DNA of 64,000 nt, from contig NZ_CP089981.1 of the NCBI RefSeq assembly GCF_021389975.1, positions 1,947,501-2,011,500 on the forward strand. The letters are read 5' to 3'. Positions 50,788-59,613 of this stretch are shown here, in pieces. How positions within the stretch are numbered: the stretch's first letter is position 1; the number at the start of each line of letters is the position of its first letter. Source of the DNA: Fulvivirga ulvae (GTDB lineage Bacteria; Bacteroidota; Bacteroidia; Cytophagales; Cyclobacteriaceae). Below the pieces are notes generated by a model that saw nothing but the letters and a program-made list of their open reading frames with translations, was not told the origin of the DNA and made no database searches. The position numbers were made by a program, and so were the translations under genes.

Positions 50788-53226
50788 ATGACTATTCGTG
50801 TATTTACATTTTTGATTTTTGAAGTCCTTTTATTCTCAACATGCCCCGCCTTTACTCAGGGAAAAAGGGATTGCAACACTGACTGCAGTTGTACTATTTC
50901 AGGCCTGGTGGTAGATGCCTCCACACAGGAGCCTATCCCTTATGCTACCGTACAAATCAAAAACTCTGAAAAAGGCGTTATGACCAATGAAGCCGGAGAA
51001 TTTCAGATCAAAGAGCTTTGCGAAAAAGAATATGATATCTCCATTTCTCACTTGGGATACAAGAGTTTTGTACACCACCATGACATCTACCATCCTGACC
51101 TCATCGTTAAACTTGCTACCAATGATATGATACTTGAGAGTATAGTGATCGAGGGTAGCACTATAGAAACCGGACTTGAATCACTGACAGAGTCAAATCT
51201 ATCTGGTAAAGAGCTGGAGAGCATTAAAACAGAATCGCTGGGTGACGTATTGAGCAATATTACCGGTGTTTCTACACTAAAAACAGGGCAGAATGTAGTA
51301 AAACCTATCATCCATGGCTTACACGGCAACAGGGTACTGATCATTAACAACGGTGTAAGGCACGAAGGACAAGGTTGGGGTCAGGAACACGCACCTGAAA
51401 TAGATGCTGCCATGGCGGACAATATTGCCCTGGTTAAAGGAGCCGCTGCGGTAAAATACGGGCCGGATGCCATGGGAGGAGTGATCATCATTAATCCACC
51501 CAAAATGGAATTATCAACAGGGCACTTACACGGAACAGCGGGCGTAACGGCCGCAAGCAATGGCAGGTCTGTCAATGCAGATCTGCTGCTACAGCAGGGC
51601 TATAGAAACTTTGCCTGGATGGGCCAGGTTTCCGGACTATATCAGGGCGATCTGAGGACTCCCGATTATATGCTAACCAATACCGGTGCCCGTGAATTGA
51701 GCTACATGTTTGGTGCCAGGTTTCATCACAAACAGCTCGACCTTAATTTGCTATATAGCCATGTACAGCAAACGCTGGGCATACTGAGGGGGTCTGTTGT
51801 GGGCAATCTGGAAGATCTAGATATCGCACTAAAAGCTGATGAGCCGTATTTTACGAGAGATTTCAGCTACGACATCAATAACCCGCGGCAGGAAGTAAGT
51901 CATGACCAGATCAGGCTAAAGGGGCATTACAATTTTAATGATCATCAATTAGACTTTCAATATGGCTTCCAGGCCAATACCCGGCAGGAGTATGATGTAA
52001 GGCGGGGAAACAATAATGATCGGCCTGCCATAGACCTGGAGCTTTTCACACATACACTGGACCTGGACTGGAAGCATGCACCCATTTCAGACTGGAGTGG
52101 CACCATAGGAGTTCAATGGCTGTATCAGGACAATAATAATATCCCCGGCACAAATACCATCCCTTTTGTTCCTAACTACAATAATAACAGGTTTGGCCTC
52201 TATATCACAGAATCGCGACCTGTTGGCAACTTGGAGTTTGAAGTAGGCGTGCGGTATGACTATCAGTCGAACTCCGTAGCAGGCCGTGATGCTGACAATA
52301 ATGTTTACAGGCAAGATCTTAACTATCAAAGTGTAACCGGACTGGTTGGTATAAATACCGTACTAGGCAAAAACACCAGCTTCCGAAGCAATTTTGGTAC
52401 TGCCTGGAGGCCACCAAATATTGCCGAATTATACAGCTATGGCAAGCATGAATTTACTATTGACTTTGGGCTTTGGCGTCATACTACGAACGAGTTTGGA
52501 ACACCGCAGAGTATATCCGATGTATTGGATCAAGATAAGAAACCTGTGGATAATGAGTTGGGATTTAAATGGGTAAATACATTTAACCACACCCTAAAAG
52601 GTCGAAGCCTTGAGATAACGGCACATGTTAATTACCTCAAAGGGTATCTCTACTCTAAACCGGCCGGAATAGCCGCAACTGTACGAGGGCCGTTTCCTTA
52701 TTATGTATTTGACCAAACCGATGCGATCTTCTTCGGGTTAGATGCCAGCTATATCCTGCAACATTCCTCCCTATGGGAGTCTCGTGTACAAGGTACATAC
52801 CTCCAGGCACGTGATATCAGCAATGATGATGTGTTTGTAGGTATTCCTGCTAATAAGATTGGTTATAAACTATCATTTATGAAACCAGTCTTTGGGTTAG
52901 ATCAGTTTAGCGCTGCCTTGGAGACGAACTACACTTTCAGGCAATACCTGGCACCACGTGTTATAACGGTAGCCGAAATTAATGAAGCCAATCTTAATGG
53001 TGAAGACCTCTTTTCAGAAGATAAATCCAGCTTCGACTTCCTGCCTGCACCGAACGGCTACCTGCTTATGAACCTTAACCTGCAAGGCACCCTCAATCAA
53101 TTTGTCTTTGGTGTTCAGTTTAAGAATCTCCTCAACGCCTCGTACAGGGACTACACCAACCGGTTAAGGTATTTTGCCGATGAAACCGGCTTTAATATGG
53201 TGATTTCTGCACGTTATAAATTTTAA
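50788..53226 (+). CDS. TonB-dependent receptor, probably for zinc (ZnuD-like)
   Basis: 812 residues from MTIRVFTFL: signal peptide, a CarboxypepD_reg-like domain (ISGLVVDASTQEPIPYATVQI), a TonB plug (GDVLSNITGVSTLKTGQNVVKPIIHGLHGNRVLIINNGVRHEGQGWG) and a 22-stranded barrel ending MVISARYKF. The IHGLHGNRVLI..N.GVRHEGQ.WG plug pattern is typical of ZnuD-like receptors. Extra Cys (CNTDCSC) and His (HHHDIYH) residues near the N-terminus suit metal binding. Followed by a His-containing lipoprotein with a similar operator. Zinc is inferred from family and context. Confidence 0.88.
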   Translation: MTIRVFTFLIFEVLLFSTCPAFTQGKRDCNTDCSCTISGLVVDASTQEPIPYATVQIKNSEKGVMTNEAGEFQIKELCEKEYDISISHLGYKSFVHHHDIYHPDLIVKLATNDMILESIVIEGSTIETGLESLTESNLSGKELESIKTESLGDVLSNITGVSTLKTGQNVVKPIIHGLHGNRVLIINNGVRHEGQGWGQEHAPEIDAAMADNIALVKGAAAVKYGPDAMGGVIIINPPKMELSTGHLHGTAGVTAASNGRSVNADLLLQQGYRNFAWMGQVSGLYQGDLRTPDYMLTNTGARELSYMFGARFHHKQLDLNLLYSHVQQTLGILRGSVVGNLEDLDIALKADEPYFTRDFSYDINNPRQEVSHDQIRLKGHYNFNDHQLDFQYGFQANTRQEYDVRRGNNNDRPAIDLELFTHTLDLDWKHAPISDWSGTIGVQWLYQDNNNIPGTNTIPFVPNYNNNRFGLYITESRPVGNLEFEVGVRYDYQSNSVAGRDADNNVYRQDLNYQSVTGLVGINTVLGKNTSFRSNFGTAWRPPNIAELYSYGKHEFTIDFGLWRHTTNEFGTPQSISDVLDQDKKPVDNELGFKWVNTFNHTLKGRSLEITAHVNYLKGYLYSKPAGIAATVRGPFPYYVFDQTDAIFFGLDASYILQHSSLWESRVQGTYLQARDISNDDVFVGIPANKIGYKLSFMKPVFGLDQFSAALETNYTFRQYLAPRVITVAEINEANLNGEDLFSEDKSSFDFLPAPNGYLLMNLNLQGTLNQFVFGVQFKNLLNASYRDYTNRLRYFADETGFNMVISARYKF

Positions 53227-53252
53227 AAATGCAAAATAAAACAATTTCTATT

Positions 53253-53281
53253 TGCATCATTGTTGCATTTAAATATATTTG
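53253..53281 (+). promoter_or_regulatory. TGCATC-N3-GTTGCA dyad and TATATTTG -7 element before the lipoprotein
   Basis: Dyad 53253-53267 (TGCATC-ATT-GTTGCA, one mismatch from a perfect repeat). The Bacteroidota -7 element TATATTTG (TAnnTTTG) is at 53274-53281, with a TTTG about 20 bp upstream at 53251. The dyad sits between the two promoter elements, as expected for a repressor site. Confidence 0.5.
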
Positions 53282-53328
53282 TATCAGTTAACGATATGTA
53301 AATGTTTAATTTCATTTAAAACACTGAT

Positions 53329-53931
53329 ATGACAATTTTAAAATCAAACTATCTCGCGCTGCTATTGCTCGTAACTATAGGCTTTATGTCAAGCTGTAGT
53401 GATGATGACGCCCCGGAAGCTGAAAATGAAGAAGAAGTAATTAATGAAGTCACACTGACCTTTACCCCCGCAGCGGGAGGCTCTCCTCTATCATTTACTT
53501 ACAACGATCCTGACGGCGAAGGAACAGCAGCACCAGAGCAAGACGACATTGTGTTGCCCGCTAATACCATATATTCTATGTCCATAACCTTCAAAAATAC
53601 CGTAGGGACCAGTAATGAAGATATCACTGAAGAAGTAGAAGAAGAAGGACATGAGCACCAGATCTTCTTTGGCTGGACCGGAGCATTGTTCTCAAGCCCG
53701 ACAGGTTTAGGAAACATTGGTGCCGGAAATCAGGATAATCCGGTAAATTACCAGGACACTGATACAGAGGGGTTGCCTATCGGATTGGAAACTGTTTGGG
53801 AAACTGCTGAAGCTACTTCAGGGACTTTCCGCATAATGTTAAAGCACCAACCTGATATCAAGACCGCTACATCTTCATCTGATGACGGAGAATCAGACAT
53901 TGATCTTCTATGGAATATCGAGATACAATAA
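53329..53931 (+). CDS. Lipoprotein of the zinc-receptor locus
   Basis: 200 residues: lipobox MSSC (Cys23), an acidic stretch (SDDDAPEAENEEEV), then a beta-rich domain VTLTFTPAAGGSPLSFTYNDPDGEG with an acidic/His segment EEEGHEHQIFFGW that could bind Zn2+. This protein type is commonly paired with ZnuD-like receptors in Bacteroidota and may capture or hand over the metal at the outer membrane. It has its own promoter and operator and ends in a strong terminator. Confidence 0.75.
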   Translation: MTILKSNYLALLLLVTIGFMSSCSDDDAPEAENEEEVINEVTLTFTPAAGGSPLSFTYNDPDGEGTAAPEQDDIVLPANTIYSMSITFKNTVGTSNEDITEEVEEEGHEHQIFFGWTGALFSSPTGLGNIGAGNQDNPVNYQDTDTEGLPIGLETVWETAEATSGTFRIMLKHQPDIKTATSSSDDGESDIDLLWNIEIQ

Positions 53932-53995
53932 AATAGTACAATAACACTGATTGCTATCTCCTTTTGGTTTAGGTTGAATCAATCAGTAATTAAAG

Positions 53996-54034
53996 AGGCC
54001 GCTCAAAGCATTTTGGGCGGCCTTAGTTTTTTTA
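53996..54034 (+). terminator. Rho-independent terminator
   Basis: Stem AGGCCGC (53996-54002) / GCGGCCT (54017-54023), extended inward by CAAA/TTTG-type pairs, followed by TAGTTTTTTT. It ends the receptor/lipoprotein locus. Confidence 0.8.
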
Positions 54035-54074
54035 TTAGATGCGAGCATTACAACTATCCATTGAATAGTTTCAT

Positions 54075-54803
54075 TTATGCCTTTACCAAAAATTGCTCGA
54101 GTTCTTTAAGTTTTATACGTCCTTCATAAAATGCTTTACCAAAAATTACTGCAAATACACCCATATCATTAAGCCGCTTGATATCATCAACGCTTCTGAC
54201 TCCTCCGCTGGCCAACACACAAATATCGGGAAACTGATCAATTATATTTTGGTATAGTTCAAACGCCGGACCTTGCATGACACCATCTTTGCTGATATCA
54301 GTTGTTTTTACATATTTCAGACCTCTGGAGTAGAAGTATTCAATATGGTCCATTATATCGAGGTCCGTGCTTTTTTGCCACCCTCTGATAGCTATCTTGC
54401 CGTTGATGGCATCTGCTCCCAATGTGATCTTTTCCCTTCCATATGAGATGATCCATGAGGAGAATAGCTCTTTCCTGCTTACCGCCACACTGGCAGCCGT
54501 AATATAACTGGCCCCGTATTCATAGGCCTTGCTTATATCTCCGTCCGTATGGATACCTCCGGTAAAATCAATTTTCAACCCGGTATATCCCGCTATTGCT
54601 TCCAGTATATGATAGTTAACCGGCTGGCCTCTTCGTGCTCCGTCAAGGTCTACAAGGTGAACCACTTCTATACCATGATCCTCAAAGGTCTTGGCCAAAT
54701 CAATTGGACTTTGGTCATATACCTTCTCCTTTGAAAAATCTCCCTGTTGTAATCTGATTACTTTGCCTTCATTAATCGCTATGGAAGGTATTATCTGGAT
54801 CAT
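54075..54803 (-). CDS. hisA: HisA-family (ProFAR isomerase) homologue lacking the usual catalytic Asp
   Basis: 242 residues from MIQIIPSIAINEGKVIRLQQGD. The TIM barrel matches HisA throughout: VVHLVDLDGARRGQPVNY, IDFTGGIHTDGDI, LGADAINGKIAIRGW (general-acid Asp kept), VKTTDISKDGVMQGP and LASGGVRSVDDI. However, the strand-1 motif PAIDL reads PSIAI, so the general-base Asp (D8 in Thermotoga) is Ala (codon GCG, two base changes from GAT). The gene stands alone, with no his operon. Either activity is altered, or this is a repurposed paralogue. Confidence 0.8.
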   Translation of the reverse strand: MIQIIPSIAINEGKVIRLQQGDFSKEKVYDQSPIDLAKTFEDHGIEVVHLVDLDGARRGQPVNYHILEAIAGYTGLKIDFTGGIHTDGDISKAYEYGASYITAASVAVSRKELFSSWIISYGREKITLGADAINGKIAIRGWQKSTDLDIMDHIEYFYSRGLKYVKTTDISKDGVMQGPAFELYQNIIDQFPDICVLASGGVRSVDDIKRLNDMGVFAVIFGKAFYEGRIKLKELEQFLVKA

Positions 54804-54970
54804 ATGCAGTTGGTTTATAGTTAAAAAGGTTAAGCGCACAAAAATACACATTCCATGATGTGGAAGTGCAAATGAATTAACAACAAATTGTAAAATTTTC
54901 CCCTACTGATTTTTCTTCCCGATAGCACTATGGTGATTGATTCTTGGGGGAACTGGTAAAGTAGTAAAAC

Positions 54971-55370
54971 TTAACGAGAATTACAAGAGAAAAGCCTCCT
55001 CAAAACCTGCTTCAAAGGGACTTTTACAGTATAATTACTTCTGTTCTTCCGGAGCCCTTCGGGGTTATCACTTCCATCCGGATTTTCGTTAGGAGCAATG
55101 GATCCTTCTTCTCCGCATCCCATGGCAGCCAGTCTTCGCTTATGTATTCCCTTGTCAATCAGATAATTCCGAATAACATCTGCTCACCTTGGTGAAAGCT
55201 CCTGCTTGTGAACGGCATCTCCTTTGCCTTTTGTATGGCCGCAATTTCGATCTTCGCCTTTGGATGCCTCAAGTCAAACAACAAGTCCAGGTGCAGATGA
55301 GCTTCCGGCTAAATGGCTGCTTTATCAAATTCGCAATAAATATGCCCTACTACCAGTACGGTTCCCGTTG
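54971..55370 (-). pseudogene. Decayed OmpA/Pal-like C-terminal domain
   Basis: In two minus-strand frames the translation follows an OmpA-like peptidoglycan-binding domain. TVLVVGHIYCEFDKAAI-stop-PEAHLHLDLLFDL corresponds to the YFDFDKxxIRPEA...L start; then, after a frameshift, DVIRNYLIDKGIHKRRLAAMGCGEEG...NPEGLRKNRS corresponds to the LxxxGIxxxRLxxxGxGE...PEGRxxNRR end. The domain centre (HTDxxG) is lost. It lies directly downstream of a lipoprotein gene. At least one stop codon and one frameshift are needed. Confidence 0.7.
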
Positions 55371-55374
55371 TTAT

Positions 55375-56145
55375 TTACTCACATTCATCATCTTCAAAAC
55401 TAATATTCCAGCAGTGGCGCTGGTCATCCTGATAATATTCCTGTTCGGTTATCCAGCCATATTTTTTGTTTCTGTTCCATCCCACCGAGGCGGTGTTACC
55501 GTTGTTAAGCAAATTGTAGAGTCCGTCATAAATGCTTTCATCAGTTATGACGTATTCAATGTAGGAGCCGTCTCTATGGGCCATGTACTTCATGTGGTTG
55601 ATTATGCTCTCGGCATTTTCTTCCCACTGTATTTTTACAGCCTCAATGCTGTCCACGGGGTGTTTGTACAGGCTCCAGGTTCCTGATTTTCTGTCAGGCG
55701 CTGACAATCCCTGAATAGCAGTAAAATTTTCAAAACTGCCCGGTTTGGAGATGAGCATCTCCCAAACTACGCCATTCTCACCTTCGGTGGCTAATAGTTT
55801 AGAGGTATATTGTTCGCCTTCGAGCTTAAATTCTGAATTCCACGCCCAGCCCTCGCCTGAGTAGGTAGCTTCTTTATTTGTAGATATTAGGTATGCTGTA
55901 ATTGGCATATTCATATCATTATCCATAAACTTCTTCCATGATGAAATATGCCCACCTGCTCTTATGGCATTTCCAAAAGATTCCTGACGACCGTTGTTAA
56001 CAGCAAAGGTTTCAAACTCCATTAGCATGGTAGAAGGCGGAAGGATATCGATGCGGCTGTCAGATCCCGGGTCATCGTCATCACCAGAGCAAGAAATCAA
56101 TAATTGACCAGCCAACAGGACAACCATAAGAGCAATCTTTCTCAT
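55375..56145 (-). CDS. Lipoprotein of unknown function
   Basis: 256 residues: lipobox LLISC (Cys19), acidic spacer (SGDDDDPGSD), then a domain with STMLMEFETFAVNNGRQESFGNAIRAGGHI, ending in an aromatic-rich YWGWITEQEYYQDDQ-like segment and HCWNISFEDDECE. The two C-terminal Cys may pair. I recognise no named family; similar SusD-unrelated lipoproteins occur in Cytophagales. An OmpA-domain remnant follows within 5 bp. Confidence 0.7.
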   Translation of the reverse strand: MRKIALMVVLLAGQLLISCSGDDDDPGSDSRIDILPPSTMLMEFETFAVNNGRQESFGNAIRAGGHISSWKKFMDNDMNMPITAYLISTNKEATYSGEGWAWNSEFKLEGEQYTSKLLATEGENGVVWEMLISKPGSFENFTAIQGLSAPDRKSGTWSLYKHPVDSIEAVKIQWEENAESIINHMKYMAHRDGSYIEYVITDESIYDGLYNLLNNGNTASVGWNRNKKYGWITEQEYYQDDQRHCWNISFEDDECE

Positions 56146-56317
56146 TCGATAATTATTTTAATCTTTCTAACAGCCTAAAGAAGATGTTGTTATAGCGGGC
56201 CCATTATTTTCTGGAATATTCAAGCTCTATGGGTCGTTTACAGCCACTTTTGCTCGCTGATAAGTTTAATCTTCTTTTATTAAAAACAAATGATATACGC
56301 TGGTTGATTGGTTTTTA

Positions 56318-56325
56318 TATCTTTG
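56318..56325 (+). promoter_or_regulatory. -7 promoter element (TATCTTTG) of lysA
   Basis: TA-TC-TTTG matches the Bacteroidota TAnnTTTG element. It ends 17 bp before the lysA ATG. A clear -33 TTTG at the right distance is not seen. Confidence 0.35.
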
Positions 56326-56342
56326 GCGAATATTTTTGACTT

Positions 56343-57575
56343 ATGGAAATAAAAAACAACGCTTATCTGATACAAGGTGTCGATCTTAACAAAGTAGTTA
56401 AGGAGTTTGATTCGCCTGTATACGTTTATGATGCCAACAAGATTATTGATCAGCTAACTACGCTTAAGAATGCATTTAGCAATCAAAAGATCAGGATAAA
56501 ATACGCAGCTAAAGCGTTGACTAATATTTCTATACTCAAGTTAATGAAAAAGCACGGCGCTGGTGTTGATGTGGTTTCGGTGCAGGAGGCTAAGCTTGCA
56601 GTTAAAGCCGGCTTTGAGCCTGGCGATATTCTTTTCACTCCAAATTGCGTGTCGTTTGAAGAGATCCAGCAGGGGGTGGAAATGGGTCTGACCATCAATA
56701 TTGATAATATTTCGATTCTGGAGCAGTTTGGACATAAATATCACAACAGTGTCCCCTGTTGCATACGGCTGAACCCACACATTATGGCGGGTGGTAATTC
56801 TAAAATATCCACCGGACATGTGGATTCCAAGTTTGGTATCTCTATATATCAGCTACCTCATTTGCTGAGAGTAATCAAGACGAACAATATTGATGTGATC
56901 GGCCTGCACATGCATACTGGTTCTGATATTCTGGATGCTGAGGTATTCCTGAAAATTGCTGATATACTTTACGGTGTGGCCCGTGACTTTCCTAACCTGG
57001 AATTTATTGATTTTGGCAGCGGCTTTAAAGTCGGCTACAAAGAAAATGATATTACTACCAATGTTTATGATCTGGGTGTAAAGCTTAGCAAGTCGTTTGA
57101 CAAGTTTTGCGAAAGCTATGGCAGAAAACTGGAAATGTGGTTTGAGCCAGGCAAATACCTTGTCAGTGAATCAGGTTATTTTCTCGTTAAAGCCAATGTA
57201 ATTAAAACTACACCGGCCACCGTTTTTGTGGGTGTGGATTCAGGCATGAACCATCTGCTGCGCCCTATGATGTATGATGCTTACCATGAGATCATAAACA
57301 TTTCTAACCCAAAAGGAACGCAAAGGGTGTATACTATTGTGGGCTATATCTGTGAGACGGATACTTTTGGCTGGGACCGGAAGCTCAACGAAGTGCGTGA
57401 GGGTGATATTCTGGCGATCAAAAATGCAGGGGCTTATGGTTTTAGTATGGCTTCCAACTACAATTCGAGATATCGTCCGGCAGAGGTATTAATTTATGAG
57501 GGTAAAGCCCATCTGATCAGGGAAAGAGAGACGATGGACGATATATTGAGAAATCAGGTGGAAATAGATATTTAG
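56343..57575 (+). CDS. lysA: Diaminopimelate decarboxylase
   Basis: 410 residues. Makes L-lysine from meso-diaminopimelate, PLP-dependent. PLP lysine in IRIKYAAKALTNISIL; the phosphate-binding His in IGLHMHTGSDI; the FGSGFKVGY glycine-rich loop; EPGKYLVSESGYF (substrate loop, Lys where many have Arg, a usual Bacteroidota variant); YICETDTFGWDRKL with the active-site Cys-Glu; and GAYGFSMASNYNSR near the end. It stands alone with its own promoter and is convergent with msrA across a hairpin. Confidence 0.95.
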   Translation: MEIKNNAYLIQGVDLNKVVKEFDSPVYVYDANKIIDQLTTLKNAFSNQKIRIKYAAKALTNISILKLMKKHGAGVDVVSVQEAKLAVKAGFEPGDILFTPNCVSFEEIQQGVEMGLTINIDNISILEQFGHKYHNSVPCCIRLNPHIMAGGNSKISTGHVDSKFGISIYQLPHLLRVIKTNNIDVIGLHMHTGSDILDAEVFLKIADILYGVARDFPNLEFIDFGSGFKVGYKENDITTNVYDLGVKLSKSFDKFCESYGRKLEMWFEPGKYLVSESGYFLVKANVIKTTPATVFVGVDSGMNHLLRPMMYDAYHEIINISNPKGTQRVYTIVGYICETDTFGWDRKLNEVREGDILAIKNAGAYGFSMASNYNSRYRPAEVLIYEGKAHLIRERETMDDILRNQVEIDI

Positions 57576-57611
57576 TAGGTAGTCTTGAGATTTGAGTATT
57601 GATACTTAAGA

Positions 57612-57646
57612 ATTGTGAGGTTAGGTGAAATATCCAACCTCACAAT
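57612..57646. terminator. Bidirectional hairpin between lysA and msrA
   Basis: Perfect 11-bp inverted repeat ATTGTGAGGTT / AACCTCACAAT with a 13-nt loop, between convergent stop codons. T runs on both sides are weak. Confidence 0.55.
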
Positions 57647-57652
57647 CAGGAT

Positions 57653-58315
57653 TTAATCCTTGTACTGGTCTTTTAGCTTATGCTTATATTCTTTCATGAA
57701 CTTCTCAACTTTCGGACGGGAAACTGAGGCTACGTAGGGCTGGTTAGGGTGCAGCTCGTAGTAATTTTGATGGTAGTCTTCTGCTTCATAAAATGAGCTA
57801 AACCTGGTAATCTCAGTAACTATGGGCTTGTCATATTTACCCGAACCTTCCAGTTTTCCAATTACTTTTTTAGCTGTTTTCTGCTGTTCTGCTGTTCTGT
57901 AAAATATAGCAGATCGATATTGCTTACCAATATCCGGGCCTTGCCTGTTTAACTGGGTAGGGTCATGCGATGCAAAAAACATTTCTACCAACTCCTCATA
58001 AGTAACTACTTCAGGGTCGAATAGTACTCTGACAGACTCGGCATAGTCAGTACGGCCAGCACCAACTTCTTCGTAAGTAGGGTTGGATGTTGTACCTCCA
58101 CTATAACCAGACACCACATCTTCAACGCCTTTTACTCTTTCAAAAACCGCTTCGGTACACCAAAAGCAACCGCTGGCAAAAATAGCCGTATCGAGTTTTG
58201 CTGCCAGAGCAGGGTCAATGGTTGTTTCTTCATGGTTCACATCACCACCTGACGCACAACTCACAAAAGCAGCAAGGGCAAACACAATTAATGGGATTTT
58301 CATCAGATAATTCAT
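57653..58315 (-). CDS. msrA: Peptide-methionine (S)-S-oxide reductase, lipoprotein form
   Basis: 220 residues. Signal peptide with lipobox FVSC (Cys20), so it is membrane-anchored outside the cytoplasm. The MsrA domain starts at AIFASGCFWCTEAVFERVKGV (catalytic Cys of GCFWC), with YSGGTTSNPTYEEVGAGRTDYAESV and FFASHDPTQLNRQGPDIGKQYRSAIFY. It repairs oxidised Met in envelope proteins. No MsrB domain is fused. A start at 58303 (MKIP) is also possible. Confidence 0.93.
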   Translation of the reverse strand: MNYLMKIPLIVFALAAFVSCASGGDVNHEETTIDPALAAKLDTAIFASGCFWCTEAVFERVKGVEDVVSGYSGGTTSNPTYEEVGAGRTDYAESVRVLFDPEVVTYEELVEMFFASHDPTQLNRQGPDIGKQYRSAIFYRTAEQQKTAKKVIGKLEGSGKYDKPIVTEITRFSSFYEAEDYHQNYYELHPNQPYVASVSRPKVEKFMKEYKHKLKDQYKD

Positions 58316-58420
58316 TTCGTATATCTTTTTAATAATCTAACTGGACTTAAAGTTTTTTGTTTCATGGGGAATATCGTCTGGAAGACAAATGACACGATTA
58401 ACCTGTTCGTATTCGAATTA

Positions 58421-59476
58421 TTAAAATAAGCTATAATTGCCTCCTTTTCTAAATTTTGTAAGGTCAAAAGGAGGAATTTCCCTTCCTGACATATATCTCG
58501 CTCTGGCTGCGCTAAATAACTGAGCAATCATGCCGGCAATATTACCTTCTCCTTTCATTCTTCTTCCAAACTGGCTGTCATTCACATGGCCTCCGTGAAC
58601 TTCACATATCTGGTTCCATACTTTATCAAACCTGTCAGGGAAATTTTTACGCAGCCAGTCTTCAAAGACCTCTCCGATATATCCGTTAAGCCTCACTATG
58701 GTATAGCCAGCTCCAAGAGCGCCATGTTCTGCGGCTGCCTTAATGACTTTAGGTATTTCATGATGGTTGAGCCCCGGGATGATCGGGGCATTCATGATGG
58801 TAACAGGTACGCCTGCTTTTGACAATTCCTCTATAGCCTTAAGCTTTTTGTAAGCGCTGGCAGTACGTGGCTCAAGTACTGACCTCAGTTTTTCATCCAG
58901 TGAAGTAATGGAGAGTACTACATGAACGAGTCTCTCCCTGGCCAGAGGTTCCAATATGTCAAGATCACGAAGTACGGTTACATTTTTGGTAATGATACCC
59001 ACAGGGTGCCGATATTTGAGGAATACCTCCAGAAGGCCCCGTGTAATCCCCAGTTTTCTTTCAATGGGTTGATAGCAATCGGTGTTGCCGGAAAGCATGA
59101 TGGGCTGGGGCTTCCATGACCTTTGCAAAAGGTGTTTTTCAAGTAGCTCAGGTGCATTCTTTTTAACAATTATTTTGGTCTCAAAATCCAGACCTGCATT
59201 ATAGCCCCAATATTCGTGGGTCTTACGGGCGTAACAATAAATGCATCCATGTTCACATCCCTGATAAGGATTTAGAGAATAATACATCCTCACATCCGGA
59301 CTATCAACTTTGTTAACTACCTTTTTGGGGTTTTCATAAAAAATTTGAGTCGGAATTTTCTCTCCCAGCATCTCTTCATCAATCCCTTCAATATGCTCCG
59401 AAACATATTCCTGCTTTAGAAAAGGATTTGATGTTCTTATTTGTGCTCCTCTGCCTTTGTGATATTCCTGATCCAT
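58421..59476 (-). CDS. PA0069-family (SplB-like) radical SAM protein
   Basis: 351 residues. The radical SAM cluster motif is CEHGCIYCYA (Cys-x3-Cys-x2-Cys) at about residue 74, preceded by YYSLNPYQG. LSGNTDCYQPIE, IITKNVTVLRD, VVLSITSLDEKLRSVLEPRTAS and APIIPGLNHHEIPKVI complete the barrel. The C-terminus has the QICEVHGGHVNDSQFGRRMKGEG segment typical of the PA0069 group. The reaction is not known; the group is related to but distinct from spore photoproduct lyase. Confidence 0.9.
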   Translation of the reverse strand: MDQEYHKGRGAQIRTSNPFLKQEYVSEHIEGIDEEMLGEKIPTQIFYENPKKVVNKVDSPDVRMYYSLNPYQGCEHGCIYCYARKTHEYWGYNAGLDFETKIIVKKNAPELLEKHLLQRSWKPQPIMLSGNTDCYQPIERKLGITRGLLEVFLKYRHPVGIITKNVTVLRDLDILEPLARERLVHVVLSITSLDEKLRSVLEPRTASAYKKLKAIEELSKAGVPVTIMNAPIIPGLNHHEIPKVIKAAAEHGALGAGYTIVRLNGYIGEVFEDWLRKNFPDRFDKVWNQICEVHGGHVNDSQFGRRMKGEGNIAGMIAQLFSAARARYMSGREIPPFDLTKFRKGGNYSLF

Positions 59477-59550
59477 AAATCAAATTTACCAAATTTATTA
59501 GTTATTACTAATTATTTTAGTAAATTTACTTTCCATTAAATGCTATAAAT

Positions 59551-59598
59551 AAAAAAAGAGATCTATACACAGCCAGGCTGGTATAGATCTCTCCTTTA
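59551..59598. terminator. Strong bidirectional terminator
   Basis: A 12-bp perfect stem (59557-59568 / 59581-59592) with an inner CAGCC-A-GGCTG stem; T-rich on both strands (TTTTTTT on the minus strand, CCTTTATTT on the plus strand). It ends the Oar-like receptor gene on the minus strand. Confidence 0.8.
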
Positions 59599-59613
59599 TT
59601 TAATGGGTTTTAC

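Noticed and set aside
55189..55686. 165-codon plus-strand frame
   Set aside because: Lies antisense to the OmpA remnant and the lipoprotein gene, both of which have better support.
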